Source of the DNA: JAGVSR01 sp964589785
GTDB lineage: Bacteria; Pseudomonadota; Alphaproteobacteria; Rhizobiales; Hyphomicrobiaceae
Length of the DNA: 64,000 nt
Direction of reading: 5' to 3'
Assembly: GCA_964589785.1 (NCBI GenBank)
Contig: CAZPUQ010000005.1
Coordinates: 215,576 to 279,575 of the forward strand
Below, piece after piece: positions 55,314 to 63,946 of the stretch. A model generated the notes under the pieces. It made no database searches. It was not told where the DNA came from and saw only the letters and a list, made by a program, of their open reading frames with translations. Numbering within the stretch: position 1 is the first letter of the stretch; the number at the start of each line of letters is the position of its first letter. The position numbers and the translations under genes were made by a program.

Positions 55314-55456
55314 TCAGGATATATCGCCGGCAAGCGGCTGTCGGGTTGCGCCCAAGGCGCGCTTGACCCCGCTCGCAAAGGCTGCAACACAGCCGCCGGC
55401 CAGTGGCGGACTCAATTGGCGGAATCAATCCGAACAGCTGCAACGCGGGGATCATC

Positions 55457-56659
55457 GTGGCGCGCAAGTCTTTCCTCTTCACTAGTGAGTCGGTGTCCGA
55501 AGGACATCCCGACAAGGTCTGCGACCGCATTTCCGACGAGGTGGTGGACGCGTTCTACCGCGAGGGCGCCAAGGAAGGTGTGGACCCCTGGAGCCTGCGT
55601 GCGGCGTGCGAGACGATGGCGACGACGAACCGCGTCATCATCGCCGGCGAGTATCGCGGACCGAAAGGCGTCACCGTCGCCGCCATCCAGGACGTGACCC
55701 GCAAGGCCATCCGCGATATTGGCTACGAGCAGGCGGGCTTCCACTGGGCCAACTGCAACATCGAGGTGCTCCTGCACGGCCAGTCCGCCGATATCGCAGC
55801 CGGCGTGGACGCCAAGCAGCCGACCAATCAGGAGGAGGGCGCAGGCGACCAGGGCATCATGTTCGGCTATGCCTGCACCGACACGCCCGAGCTGATGCCG
55901 GCGCCGATCTACTACAGCCACAAGATTCTGCACGACCTCGCCAAGGCGCGGAAAGGCAAGGTCGGCGACGCGGGCATGCTCGGTCCCGACTCCAAGAGCC
56001 AGGTCACCGTGCGCTACGAGAACGGCAAGCCTGTTGGCGTGACGCAGATCGTCGTGTCCCACCAGCACATCGTGGAGGACCTGTCCTCAAAGCAGGTGCG
56101 CGACATCATCGAGCCGTTCGTGCGCAAGGCGCTGCCCGACGGCTGGATCACGAAGGACACGGTCTGGCACGTCAATCCGACGGGCAAGTTCTTCATCGGC
56201 GGCCCCGACGGCGACTGCGGCCTGACCGGACGCAAGATCATCGTCGACACCTACGGCGGCATGGCCCCGCACGGCGGCGGCGCGTTCTCGGGCAAGGATC
56301 CGACGAAGGTCGACCGCTCGGCCGCCTATGCGGCGCGCTACCTCGCCAAGAACGTCGTGGCGGCCGGCCTCGCAGAGCGCTGCACGATCCAGGTCTCCTA
56401 TGCCATCGGCGTGGCCAAGCCGCTGTCGATCTATGTCGACACGCACGGTACCGGCAAGGTCGACGAGGCGGCGCTCGAGACAGCGCTCGGCACGATCATG
56501 GACTTGTCGCCCCGCGGGATCCGCACCCAGCTCGACCTCAACAAGCCGATCTATGCCCGCACCTCGGCCTATGGCCATTTCGGGCGCACGCCGGACACGG
56601 AGGGCGGCTTCTCGTGGGAGCGGACGGACCTTGCCGACAAGATCAAGGCGGCCGTCTGA
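55457..56659 (+). CDS. metK: S-adenosylmethionine synthetase
   Basis: Makes SAM from methionine and ATP. It has 400 residues. Features: FLFTSESVSEGHPDKVCD at the N-terminus, the hexapeptide GAGDQG, and GGGAFSGKDPTKVDRS, the P-loop-like region. The start is GTG 55457, with GGGGAT 6 bases upstream and MARKSFLF as the resulting N-terminus; the frame from 55403 has no family residues. No known SAM riboswitch fold was recognised in the 143-bp leader. SAM feeds several enzymes here: RsmB, TrmB, MiaB and Tpm. Confidence 0.97.
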   Translation: MARKSFLFTSESVSEGHPDKVCDRISDEVVDAFYREGAKEGVDPWSLRAACETMATTNRVIIAGEYRGPKGVTVAAIQDVTRKAIRDIGYEQAGFHWANCNIEVLLHGQSADIAAGVDAKQPTNQEEGAGDQGIMFGYACTDTPELMPAPIYYSHKILHDLAKARKGKVGDAGMLGPDSKSQVTVRYENGKPVGVTQIVVSHQHIVEDLSSKQVRDIIEPFVRKALPDGWITKDTVWHVNPTGKFFIGGPDGDCGLTGRKIIVDTYGGMAPHGGGAFSGKDPTKVDRSAAYAARYLAKNVVAAGLAERCTIQVSYAIGVAKPLSIYVDTHGTGKVDEAALETALGTIMDLSPRGIRTQLDLNKPIYARTSAYGHFGRTPDTEGGFSWERTDLADKIKAAV

Positions 56660-56682
56660 GCCTGCGCCTTGGAACCGGACGG

Positions 56683-56721
56683 ACGGCCGCGGGACTTGTG
56701 TCCGCGGCCGTTCGCTGTTTT
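56683..56721 (+). terminator. Probable terminator after metK
   Basis: A long GC-rich stem, ACGGCCGCGGGAC (56683-56695) with GTCCGCGGCCGT (56700-56711), has one bulged G and a 4-base loop. It is followed by TCGCTGTTTT. The T-run is displaced by several bases, so efficiency is uncertain. Confidence 0.6.
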
Positions 56722-56770
56722 CGGACGACGGGGTATCTTCAGACGATCCCCGCAGGGGCTCAGGGCAAGC

Positions 56771-57514
56771 ATGAGCAACGAGATGGATGACGGGACGCGC
56801 GCGGACCTGCGCTCCTTCGGCCGCAAGCGCGGCCGCAGGCCGAGTCCCCGCCAGCGCCGGCTCATGGCCGAGGTGTTGCCCGGAGTCCGGATCGATCTAG
56901 CCGCCCTTCCCGCGGCCGTCCTGCGGTCGCTCTTTCCCGTCCCCGTGGGCGAGGTCTGGCTGGAGGTCGGCTTCGGCGGGGGCGAGCATCTGATCCACCA
57001 GGCGCGGCGCAACCCCGACGTCGGCCACATCGGATGCGAGCCGTTTGAGGACGGCGTGATCAAGGCGCTCGCCGCACTCGAGGATGGCAGCCTTGCGAAC
57101 GTCCGCATTCATCCCGATGATGTGCGCCCCCTGCTGCGGGCCCTGCCGGATGGATCGATCTCAAGGGTTTTCGTCCTCTTCCCAGACCCTTGGCCGAAGG
57201 CTCGTCATGCCAAGCGCCGGCTTGTCTCGAAGCCCTTCCTCGACATGGTGGCGCGCGTCTTGATCTCTGGCGGCGAGTTGAGGATCGCGACCGACATCGA
57301 GGCCTATGCGTGCACGGTCTTGGAGGCGGCGATCCCCCATCCCGCGTTCCGCTGGACGGCGACATCGGCCGACGACTGGCGAAGCCCTTGGTCAGACTGG
57401 CCCGGCACGCGTTACGAGGCGAAGGCGATCCGGGAAGGGCGCCGCCCCATGTTCCTGACGTTCGTGCGCACCTCGACCGGCGACGCGCAAAAAAACGCGG
57501 TAAACGACTGTTGA
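56771..57514 (+). CDS. trmB: tRNA (guanine-N7-)-methyltransferase TrmB
   Basis: Forms m7G46 in tRNA. It has 247 residues. An Arg-rich N-terminus includes RSFGRKRGRRPSPRQ. The SAM site is WLEVGFGGGEHLIHQA, and the conserved FPDPWPKARHAKRRLV and GTRYEAKAIREGR motifs are present. The start ATG at 56771 fits the family N-terminus and follows AGGG. The rimP promoter begins just after its stop. Confidence 0.95.
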   Translation: MSNEMDDGTRADLRSFGRKRGRRPSPRQRRLMAEVLPGVRIDLAALPAAVLRSLFPVPVGEVWLEVGFGGGEHLIHQARRNPDVGHIGCEPFEDGVIKALAALEDGSLANVRIHPDDVRPLLRALPDGSISRVFVLFPDPWPKARHAKRRLVSKPFLDMVARVLISGGELRIATDIEAYACTVLEAAIPHPAFRWTATSADDWRSPWSDWPGTRYEAKAIREGRRPMFLTFVRTSTGDAQKNAVNDC

Positions 57515-57529
57515 TCGTGCACTTCGGCC

Positions 57530-57558
57530 TTGCCAGGAACGACGGTCTTGCGTATTTT
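57530..57558 (+). promoter_or_regulatory. Promoter of the rimP-nusA-infB operon
   Basis: TTGCCA (57530-57535; 5/6 to consensus) and TATTTT (57553-57558; 4/6) are separated by exactly 17 bp. Transcription would start near 57565, only about 20-25 bases before the attenuator hairpin. Confidence 0.7.
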
Positions 57559-57576
57559 GCCGGTGCTCATGATCAT

Positions 57577-57617
57577 CTCAACTCTTGAGAGTGGGCCCGC
57601 GAGGGTCCGCTCTTTTT
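57577..57617 (+). promoter_or_regulatory. rimP leader attenuator (terminator with competing hairpin)
   Basis: An intrinsic terminator, AGAGTGGGCCC (57588-57598), loop GCGA, GGGTCCGCTCT (57603-57613), runs into TTTTT (57613-57617) and lies 61 bp before rimP. A small hairpin, CTCAA (57577-57581), CTC, TTGAG (57585-57589), shares bases 57588-57589 with the terminator's left arm, so the two compete at their junction. A premature terminator here fits feedback control of an operon that encodes NusA. I recall an Rfam rimP-leader family in this place but did not match it. Confidence 0.72.
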
Positions 57618-57678
57618 GTTTTGATGGCGCGGGCTCGATGGGGATCGAACCGGCTCAGGTTGAACCGGCTGAGGCACG

Positions 57679-58284
57679 ATGCAGGCCGAGGCACGCACGT
57701 CAGACCAGCGCTTCTACAGCGAGACCGGCTTGGCCGCGACGCTCGCCGGGCTCGTGGAGCCCGTGCTGGAAAGCCTCGGCTTTCGCCTCGTCCGCGTGAA
57801 GGTCTCAGGCCGCGACGGGCAGACCGTGCAGATCATGGCCGAGCGTGCCGACGGCTCGATGTCGATCGAGGACTGCGAGACCGTCTCGCGGGAGCTGTCG
57901 CCGCTTCTCGATGCGCACGACGTCGTCTCCGGCTCCTACCGTCTGGAGATTTCCTCGCCCGGCATCGACCGGCCTCTCGTGCGCGCCAGCGATTTCGAGG
58001 ACTGGTCCGGACACGAGGCCAGGATCGAGCTGAAGGAGCCCGTCGACGGGCGCCGCCGCTTTCAGGGCCGGCTCGAAGGCTACGAGGCGGGCGAGGTGCG
58101 ATTGGAGGTCGATCTCGAGGAGATCGGCGCAACGACGGTGGGATTTCCGCTGGGCCTCGTGTCGGAGGCCCGGCTCGTCATGACCGACGATTTGATCCGC
58201 GAGGCACTCACTCGCGCGAAGAAACAGGGACGGTCCGGGTTCGCGGATGGCGCGGAGCCGGGCGATTTTGAGGTGGAGAACTGA
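57679..58284 (+). CDS. rimP: Ribosome maturation factor RimP
   Basis: Needed for 30S subunit maturation. It has 201 residues. The N-terminal domain (about 15-90) has LESLGFRLVRVKVSG and MSIEDCETVSRELSPLLD. Then SGSYRLEISSPGIDRPL, the family signature, leads into the SH3-like C-terminal domain (about 95-170), which is followed by a short charged extension. GAGG lies 5 bases before the ATG. It is the first gene of the operon, and nusA follows after 2 bp. Confidence 0.96.
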   Translation: MQAEARTSDQRFYSETGLAATLAGLVEPVLESLGFRLVRVKVSGRDGQTVQIMAERADGSMSIEDCETVSRELSPLLDAHDVVSGSYRLEISSPGIDRPLVRASDFEDWSGHEARIELKEPVDGRRRFQGRLEGYEAGEVRLEVDLEEIGATTVGFPLGLVSEARLVMTDDLIREALTRAKKQGRSGFADGAEPGDFEVEN

Positions 58285-58286
58285 GT

Positions 58287-59951
58287 ATGGCCGGCATTGC
58301 AGGCATCAGCGCCAACAGGCTCGAGCTCTTGCAGATCGCAGACGCGGTCGCGCGCGAGAAGTCGATCGACCGCAAGATCGTGATCCAGGCGATGGAGAAT
58401 GCGATCCAGAAGGCAGCGAAGTCCCGCTATGGCGCGGAGAACGACATCCGCTGCGAGATCGATCCCAAGACCGGCGAAACCCGCCTCACCCGCGTCCTGG
58501 CGGTCGTCGAGAACGTCGAGAACGAGGCGACCGAGATCCGCCTCGCCGATGCGCAGCGGCGCAACCCGGAGGCCAACATCGGAGACTTCATCGCCGAGAG
58601 CCTGCCACCGCTCGAGTTCGGCCGGGTCGCCGCGCAGAACGCCAAGCAGGTGATCGTGCAGCAGGTGCGCGAGGCGGAGCGCGACCGCCAGTTCGCCGAA
58701 TACAAGGATCGCGTCGGCGAGATCATCAACGGCACGGTCAAGCGTGCCGAATACGGCAACGTCATCGTCGATCTCGGACGCGCCGAGGGCATCATCCGTC
58801 GCGACGAGATGATCCCGCGCGAGACGCCCAAGTACGGCGATCGGATCCGCGCCTACATCTACGACGTGCGCCGCGAGCAGCGCGGGCCGCAGATCTTCCT
58901 TTCCCGCGCCCGGCCGGAATTCATGGCGCGGCTCTTCGCGCAGGAGGTGCCGGAGATCTACGACGGCGTCGTCGAGATCAAATCGGTGGCCCGCGATCCG
59001 GGCTCGCGCGCCAAGATCGCCGTCGTCTCCAAGGACACCTCGATCGACCCCGTCGGCGCCTGCGTCGGCATGCGCGGCGCGCGCGTGCAGGCGGTCGTCA
59101 ACGAGCTGCAGGGCGAGAAGGTCGACATCATTCAGTGGAACCAGGACGCGGCGAGCTTCATCGTCAACGCGCTGGCGCCGGCCGAGGTCTCCAAGGTCGT
59201 GCTCGACGAGGACTCGGCGCGCATCGAGGTCGTCGTGCCCGAGTCGCAGCTCTCGCTGGCCATCGGCCGGCGCGGCCAGAACGTGCGCCTCGCCTCGCAG
59301 CTTACCGGCTGGGACATCGACATCCTGACCGAGCAGGAGGAGAGCGAGCGGCGCCAGAAGGAGTTCGCAGAGCGCACGCAGATGTTCATGGACGCGCTCG
59401 ACGTCGATGAGGTCATCGCGCAGCTCCTCGTCACCGAAGGCTTCGCCTCGGTCGAGGAGGTGGCTTACGTCGAGCTTTCCGAGATCGCCCACATCGAGGG
59501 CTTCGACGAGGGCACGGCCGAGCAGATCCAGTCGCGCGCCCGCGAGTTCCTGGAGCAGCAGGAGGCCGAGCGCGATCAGAAGCGCCGCGAGCTCGGCGTC
59601 GCCGACGAGCTGGCCGAGGTTCAGGGTGTGACGACCGCGATGCTCGTCGCCTTCGGCGAGCATGGCATCAAGACGCTCGAGGACCTCGCCGACTGCGCCA
59701 CCGACGATCTCATCGGCTGGACCGAGCGGCGCAAGGAGCGCGACAGCGAGCCCACGCGCCACAAGGGCATGCTGGAGGGCTTCGAGATCGGCCGCAAGGA
59801 GGCCGAGGACATGATCCTCTCCGCCCGCATCCTGGCGGGCTGGATCACGGCGGAGGATCTGCTTCCGAAGGCCGGCGAGGAGAACGAGTCCGACATCGAG
59901 GCTGAGACCGAGACCGAGGCCGGGGCCGACGACGCCTCGCCCGAGGCCTGA
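58287..59951 (+). CDS. nusA: Transcription termination/antitermination factor NusA
   Basis: Binds RNA polymerase and controls pausing, termination and antitermination. It has 554 residues. The N-terminal polymerase-binding domain (about 1-130) has ANRLELLQIADAVAREKSID. It is followed by an S1 domain (about 140-205) and two KH domains (about 230-350: DPVGACVGMRGARVQAVVNEL, LAIGRRGQNVRLAS). Two helical C-terminal repeats (about 375-500) and an acidic tail complete it. As its product can act on the leader hairpin of its own operon, autoregulation is plausible. Confidence 0.97.
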   Translation: MAGIAGISANRLELLQIADAVAREKSIDRKIVIQAMENAIQKAAKSRYGAENDIRCEIDPKTGETRLTRVLAVVENVENEATEIRLADAQRRNPEANIGDFIAESLPPLEFGRVAAQNAKQVIVQQVREAERDRQFAEYKDRVGEIINGTVKRAEYGNVIVDLGRAEGIIRRDEMIPRETPKYGDRIRAYIYDVRREQRGPQIFLSRARPEFMARLFAQEVPEIYDGVVEIKSVARDPGSRAKIAVVSKDTSIDPVGACVGMRGARVQAVVNELQGEKVDIIQWNQDAASFIVNALAPAEVSKVVLDEDSARIEVVVPESQLSLAIGRRGQNVRLASQLTGWDIDILTEQEESERRQKEFAERTQMFMDALDVDEVIAQLLVTEGFASVEEVAYVELSEIAHIEGFDEGTAEQIQSRAREFLEQQEAERDQKRRELGVADELAEVQGVTTAMLVAFGEHGIKTLEDLADCATDDLIGWTERRKERDSEPTRHKGMLEGFEIGRKEAEDMILSARILAGWITAEDLLPKAGEENESDIEAETETEAGADDASPEA

Positions 59952-59980
59952 AGCCGTGATGAGGCGGGAGGTCCACAGTC

Positions 59981-60655
59981 TTGGCGCGCAGCCGTCGGGT
60001 GATCGAAGCTGACGATGACGAAGCGGGCGCCAGCCCGCTGCGTCGGTGTGCGCTGACGCGGGCCTCGCTGCCCAAGGACGAATTGATCCGCTTCGTGCGC
60101 GGGCCCGACGGCGTCCTCTACCCGGACCCGGCCGCCAGGCTGCCCGGGCGCGGCGTGTGGGTGACGGCGCGGCAGGACCAGGTTGCCGAGGCCGTGCGGG
60201 TCAAGGTCTTTGCCCGATCCCTGAAGAGCGAGGTGAAGGTCGCGCCCGACCTCGCCCACCGCGTCGGCGAGCTTCTGGAGCGGCGCGCGCTCAACGCGCT
60301 CTCGATGGCCAACAAGGCCGGGTTCGTGACCGCCGGGTTCGCTCAGGTCGAGGACCTCTTGGCCAAGGGCACCGTGGCCGTTCTGCTGCATGCCAAGGAT
60401 GCGGCGGCGGGCGGGGCTGAGAAACTCGATCGCAAATACAAGGCCGTGGCGCGCGCTGCCCTCCGGGAGGCGCGGATCGAGACACTTTTTACGGTCGAAC
60501 AAATGAGCTTGGCCATCGGCAGGTCAAATGTGGTACATGCTGCCCTCAAACAGGGTGGAGCGACCGAGAAGTTCTTGAACGAGGCCGGGCGCATGGTGCG
60601 CTACCGGCCTGTTCCGGCTGACGAAATTGGAAGCTCCGACGCGTCTCGCGCCTGA
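59981..60655 (+). CDS. YlxR (DUF448) - L7Ae-like fusion RNA-binding protein
   Basis: A 224-residue protein fusing two small proteins that are separate in Firmicutes (YlxR and YlxQ). The YlxR/DUF448 part (about 15-95) has RRCALTRASLPKDELIRFVRGPDG and LPGRGVWVTA. The L7Ae/YlxQ-like part (about 100-205) has NALSMANKAGFVTAGFAQVEDLL and LFTVEQMSLAIGR. Both parts bind nucleic acid, and YlxR is implicated in RNase P or transcription control. The start is TTG 59981 with GGGAGG about 9 bases upstream. The fusion is usual for Alphaproteobacteria. Confidence 0.88.
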   Translation: MARSRRVIEADDDEAGASPLRRCALTRASLPKDELIRFVRGPDGVLYPDPAARLPGRGVWVTARQDQVAEAVRVKVFARSLKSEVKVAPDLAHRVGELLERRALNALSMANKAGFVTAGFAQVEDLLAKGTVAVLLHAKDAAAGGAEKLDRKYKAVARAALREARIETLFTVEQMSLAIGRSNVVHAALKQGGATEKFLNEAGRMVRYRPVPADEIGSSDASRA

Positions 60656-60676
60656 GAACATTTGCGGAAAGACCGA

Positions 60677-63436
60677 ATGGATACGAAGGACACGACCGAC
60701 AAGACACTCCGCCCCGGCGCTCCAGGTTCGGGAGCCGCAGGGACGCGCAAGCCGCTGTCGCTGCAGCGGACGGTCGAGTCCGGCCATGTACGGCAGAACT
60801 TCAGCCACGGACGGTCGAAGTCCGTCGTCGTCGAGAAGCGCAAGTCGCGCAAGCTGGGCGGCGCCGAGACGCCCGCTCCGGCGGCCCCGGCCGCCATCTC
60901 GGTGCGGCCGCCCGCGTCGCAGACCGGCGAGGTCCAGACGCGCACGCCCGAGCGCACCGATACGCGCTCGCTGCGCCCAGAGGAGCGCGACGCGCGCGCC
61001 CGCGCGCTCGCCGAGGCGCGCCGCCAGAGCGAGATCGAAGAGGCCGAGCAGGCCGAGCGCCGGCGCCTCGAAGGCGATCGTGGCGCGTCCGAAGCGGCTT
61101 CGCAGGCCGCCCCTGCGGCAGCCGCTCCCACGGCCTCTGCGCTTGTCCCCGCGGGGCCGGCCGCGTCCGCCCCCACGGTGGCCCGAGGCGCCGAGACGAG
61201 GGTTTCCGCACCCGCCGAGGCCCCGCGCCGCGATGCGCCGGCCCCCCGCTCCGAGCCGTCCCGTCCCGGCTTCGGTCCTCGCGCCGGCCGTCCCGCCGGC
61301 CAGGGCTACAACACCGCGTTCATGCCCCGCGAAGGCGGCCGTCCGAAGGAGATCAGCATCCCCTCCGCCCGCCCGTCGCCCGCGCTCGACCGCGGCGCTG
61401 TCGAGCCGCCGAAGGGCAAGGAGATCCGCACCGAGCCGCGCAGCCGCGAGGCCGTCGCCGACATGGGCGAGGAGGAAGAGACGCGCGTCATCAAGCGCGG
61501 CGGCAAGATCGTCCGCACTCCGGTCAAGACCGCGCCCGAGCCGGTGCGCGAGCGCGTCAAGCTGACGATCAACAACGCCTTCGACCAGGAGCAGCGCGAG
61601 CGCTCGCTCGCCTCGCTCAAGCGCAAGCGCGAGCGCGAGCGCCTGAAGGCCATGGGCGTGCAGCAGCCTCGCGACAAGATCGTGCGCGAGGTCATTATTC
61701 CCGAGGCCATCACTATCCAGGAGCTGTCGAACCGCATGGCCGAGCGCGCGGTCGACCTCATCAAGCTCCTGATGAAGCAGGGCGCGATGCACAAGATCAC
61801 GGACGTCATCGATGCCGATACCGCCGAGCTCATCGTGCAGGACTTTGGCCACACCGCCAAGCGCGTGTCGGAATCGGATGTGGAGACCGGCTTCATCGGC
61901 GACCGTGACACGGACGAGAACCTGAAGCCGCGCGCGCCCGTGGTGACCATCATGGGCCACGTCGATCACGGCAAGACGTCGCTGCTCGACGCCATTCGCC
62001 AGACGAACGTCGTCTCCGGCGAGGCCGGCGGCATCACCCAGCACATCGGCGCCTACCAGGTGGCGCTGCCGTCCGGCGATCGCATCACCTTCATCGACAC
62101 GCCGGGCCATGCGGCCTTCACCGCCATGCGTGCTCGCGGCGCCAAGGTGACGGATATCGTCGTCCTCGTCGTGGCCGCCGACGACGGCGTCATGCCCCAG
62201 ACGGTCGAAGCCATCAACCACGCCAAGGCCGCCGGCGTGCCGATGATCGTCGCAATCAACAAGATCGACAAGCCGCAGGCCGACCCGAACCGCGTCAAGA
62301 CCGACCTTCTGAGCCATGAGGTCGTGGTCGAGAGCATGGGCGGCGAGACGCTCGAGGTGCCGGTCTCGGCGCTGAAGCGCACCAATCTCGACAAGCTGCT
62401 CGAGGCGATCCACCTGCAGGCCGAGGTGCTCGACCTCAAGGCCAACCCCGACCGCACGGCGGAAGGCATCGTCATCGAGGCCAAGCTCGAGCGCGGCCGC
62501 GGCCCCGTCGGCACCGTGCTCGTCCAGCGCGGCACGCTGCACGTCGGCGACATCGTCGTGGCCGGCACCGCATGGGGCCGCGTGCGCGCGCTCATCAACG
62601 ACATGGGCCAGAACATCGCGACCGCCGGCCCGTCCGTTCCGGTCGAGATCCTGGGCTTCGACTCGGCGCCCGAGGCCGGCGACCAGATCGCCGTCGTCGA
62701 GAACGAGGCCCGCGCCCGCGAGATCACCGACTACCGCATCCGCAAGCGCCGCGAGACGCTCGGGGCCGCCGGCTCCAAGAGCACGCTCGAGCAGATGATG
62801 CAGCAGTTGAAGGAGGCCGGTAAGAAGGACTTCAATCTGCTCATCAAGGGCGACGTGCAGGGCTCGGTGGAGGCGATTGCCGGCGCGCTGAAGAAGCTCG
62901 GCACGGACGAGGTGGAGGCCCGCATCGTCCATTCCGGCGTCGGCGGCATCACCGAATCCGACATTGCGCTCGCCGCCGCGTCGAAGGCCGTCGTCATCGG
63001 CTTCAATGTGCGCGCCAACGCGCAGGCGAAGCAGGCGGCCGACGCCACCGGCATCGAGATCCGCTACTACAACATCATCTACGATCTCCTCGACGACGTG
63101 AAAGCCGCCATGTCCGGCCTGCTCGCGCCGACGATCCGCGAGATCTTCCTCGGCAACGCCGAGGTGCTGCAGGTCTTCAATATCTCCAAGGTCGGCAAGG
63201 TCGCCGGCTGCCGCGTCACGGAAGGCAAGGTCATGCGCGGTGGCAAGGTGCGCCTCATCCGCGACAACGTCGTGATCCACGAGGGCTCGCTGTCGGTGCT
63301 GAAGCGCTTCAAGGACGACGTGAAGGAGGTGCCTGCCGGCCAGGAATGCGGCATGTCGTTCGCCAACTACCAGGACCTGCGCGAAGGCGACATCATCGAG
63401 TGCTTCAACGTCGAGACGGTCACCCGCTCGCTCTAA
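60677..63436 (+). CDS. infB: Translation initiation factor IF-2
   Basis: A GTPase that places fMet-tRNA on the 30S subunit. It has 919 residues. The long N-terminal region (about 1-330) is Ala/Arg/Pro-rich and low complexity, then the IF2_N domain follows. The G domain has GHVDHGKT at 427-434, DTPGHAAF and NKIDKP; domains II to C2 end in QDLREGDIIECFNVE. GGAAAGA precedes the ATG at 60677; a TTG at 60662 is less likely. A shorter IF2-beta from an internal start is possible but not shown by the sequence. Confidence 0.97.
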   Translation: MDTKDTTDKTLRPGAPGSGAAGTRKPLSLQRTVESGHVRQNFSHGRSKSVVVEKRKSRKLGGAETPAPAAPAAISVRPPASQTGEVQTRTPERTDTRSLRPEERDARARALAEARRQSEIEEAEQAERRRLEGDRGASEAASQAAPAAAAPTASALVPAGPAASAPTVARGAETRVSAPAEAPRRDAPAPRSEPSRPGFGPRAGRPAGQGYNTAFMPREGGRPKEISIPSARPSPALDRGAVEPPKGKEIRTEPRSREAVADMGEEEETRVIKRGGKIVRTPVKTAPEPVRERVKLTINNAFDQEQRERSLASLKRKRERERLKAMGVQQPRDKIVREVIIPEAITIQELSNRMAERAVDLIKLLMKQGAMHKITDVIDADTAELIVQDFGHTAKRVSESDVETGFIGDRDTDENLKPRAPVVTIMGHVDHGKTSLLDAIRQTNVVSGEAGGITQHIGAYQVALPSGDRITFIDTPGHAAFTAMRARGAKVTDIVVLVVAADDGVMPQTVEAINHAKAAGVPMIVAINKIDKPQADPNRVKTDLLSHEVVVESMGGETLEVPVSALKRTNLDKLLEAIHLQAEVLDLKANPDRTAEGIVIEAKLERGRGPVGTVLVQRGTLHVGDIVVAGTAWGRVRALINDMGQNIATAGPSVPVEILGFDSAPEAGDQIAVVENEARAREITDYRIRKRRETLGAAGSKSTLEQMMQQLKEAGKKDFNLLIKGDVQGSVEAIAGALKKLGTDEVEARIVHSGVGGITESDIALAAASKAVVIGFNVRANAQAKQAADATGIEIRYYNIIYDLLDDVKAAMSGLLAPTIREIFLGNAEVLQVFNISKVGKVAGCRVTEGKVMRGGKVRLIRDNVVIHEGSLSVLKRFKDDVKEVPAGQECGMSFANYQDLREGDIIECFNVETVTRSL

Positions 63437-63449
63437 TTCCGACCGGCAT

Positions 63450-63485
63450 GCCGGAGCCGGCCTTAAGCCCGCTCCGGCTCCCGGC
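63450..63485 (+). repeat. Hairpin between infB and rbfA
   Basis: GCCGGAGCCGG (63450-63460) can pair with CCGGCTCCCGGC (63474-63485) apart from one bulged G. There is no T-run. It may trim or stabilise the message rather than end it, because rbfA and truB belong to the same conserved operon. Confidence 0.4.
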
Positions 63486-63540
63486 CTCAACTCCAGTTGT
63501 GACGAGGACGCGCGCGGTTCGATCCCGCGGCGGATTTAGG

Positions 63541-63945
63541 ATGTCCCGAAAGAAATCGAGCCCTCCCGCGGGCAAGGGCCCGTCGCAGCGGATGCTGCGC
63601 GTGGCGGAGATGATCCGGCACAAGCTCGCCGAGCTCCTGATCCGGGGCGAGATCCACGATGAGGTTCTCGCCGCGCACGTGGTCTCCATTCCGGAGGTGC
63701 GCATATCTCCAGATCTGAAGCTCGCGACCGCCTACGTCATGCCGCTCGGCGGCAAGGATACGGAGGCCGTCCTCGCCGCGCTCGACCGGCACAAGAAATT
63801 CATCCGCGCCGAGGTCGCGCACACGCTCAACCTGAAATACGCCCCCGATATCCGCTTCCGCGAAGACGAGACCTTCGACGAGGTGAGCCGCATCGACGCG
63901 CTGCTCCATTCCGAGAAGGTCCGCCGCGACGTCGAGAAGAAATAA
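63541..63945 (+). CDS. rbfA: Ribosome-binding factor A
   Basis: A 30S maturation and cold-adaptation factor, 134 residues. The KH-like fold shows RMLRVAEMIRHKLAELL, VSIPEVRISPDLKLATAYVMPLGG, and LNLKYAPDIRFREDETFDEVSRIDALL. The start is the ATG at 63541. truB begins one base after its stop codon. Confidence 0.96.
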   Translation: MSRKKSSPPAGKGPSQRMLRVAEMIRHKLAELLIRGEIHDEVLAAHVVSIPEVRISPDLKLATAYVMPLGGKDTEAVLAALDRHKKFIRAEVAHTLNLKYAPDIRFREDETFDEVSRIDALLHSEKVRRDVEKK

Positions 63946-63946
63946 C

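Noticed and set aside
55314..55456. A SAM riboswitch in front of metK
   Set aside because: The leader was read for SAM-I and SAM-II/V features and no convincing core was found. A covariance-model search would be decisive.
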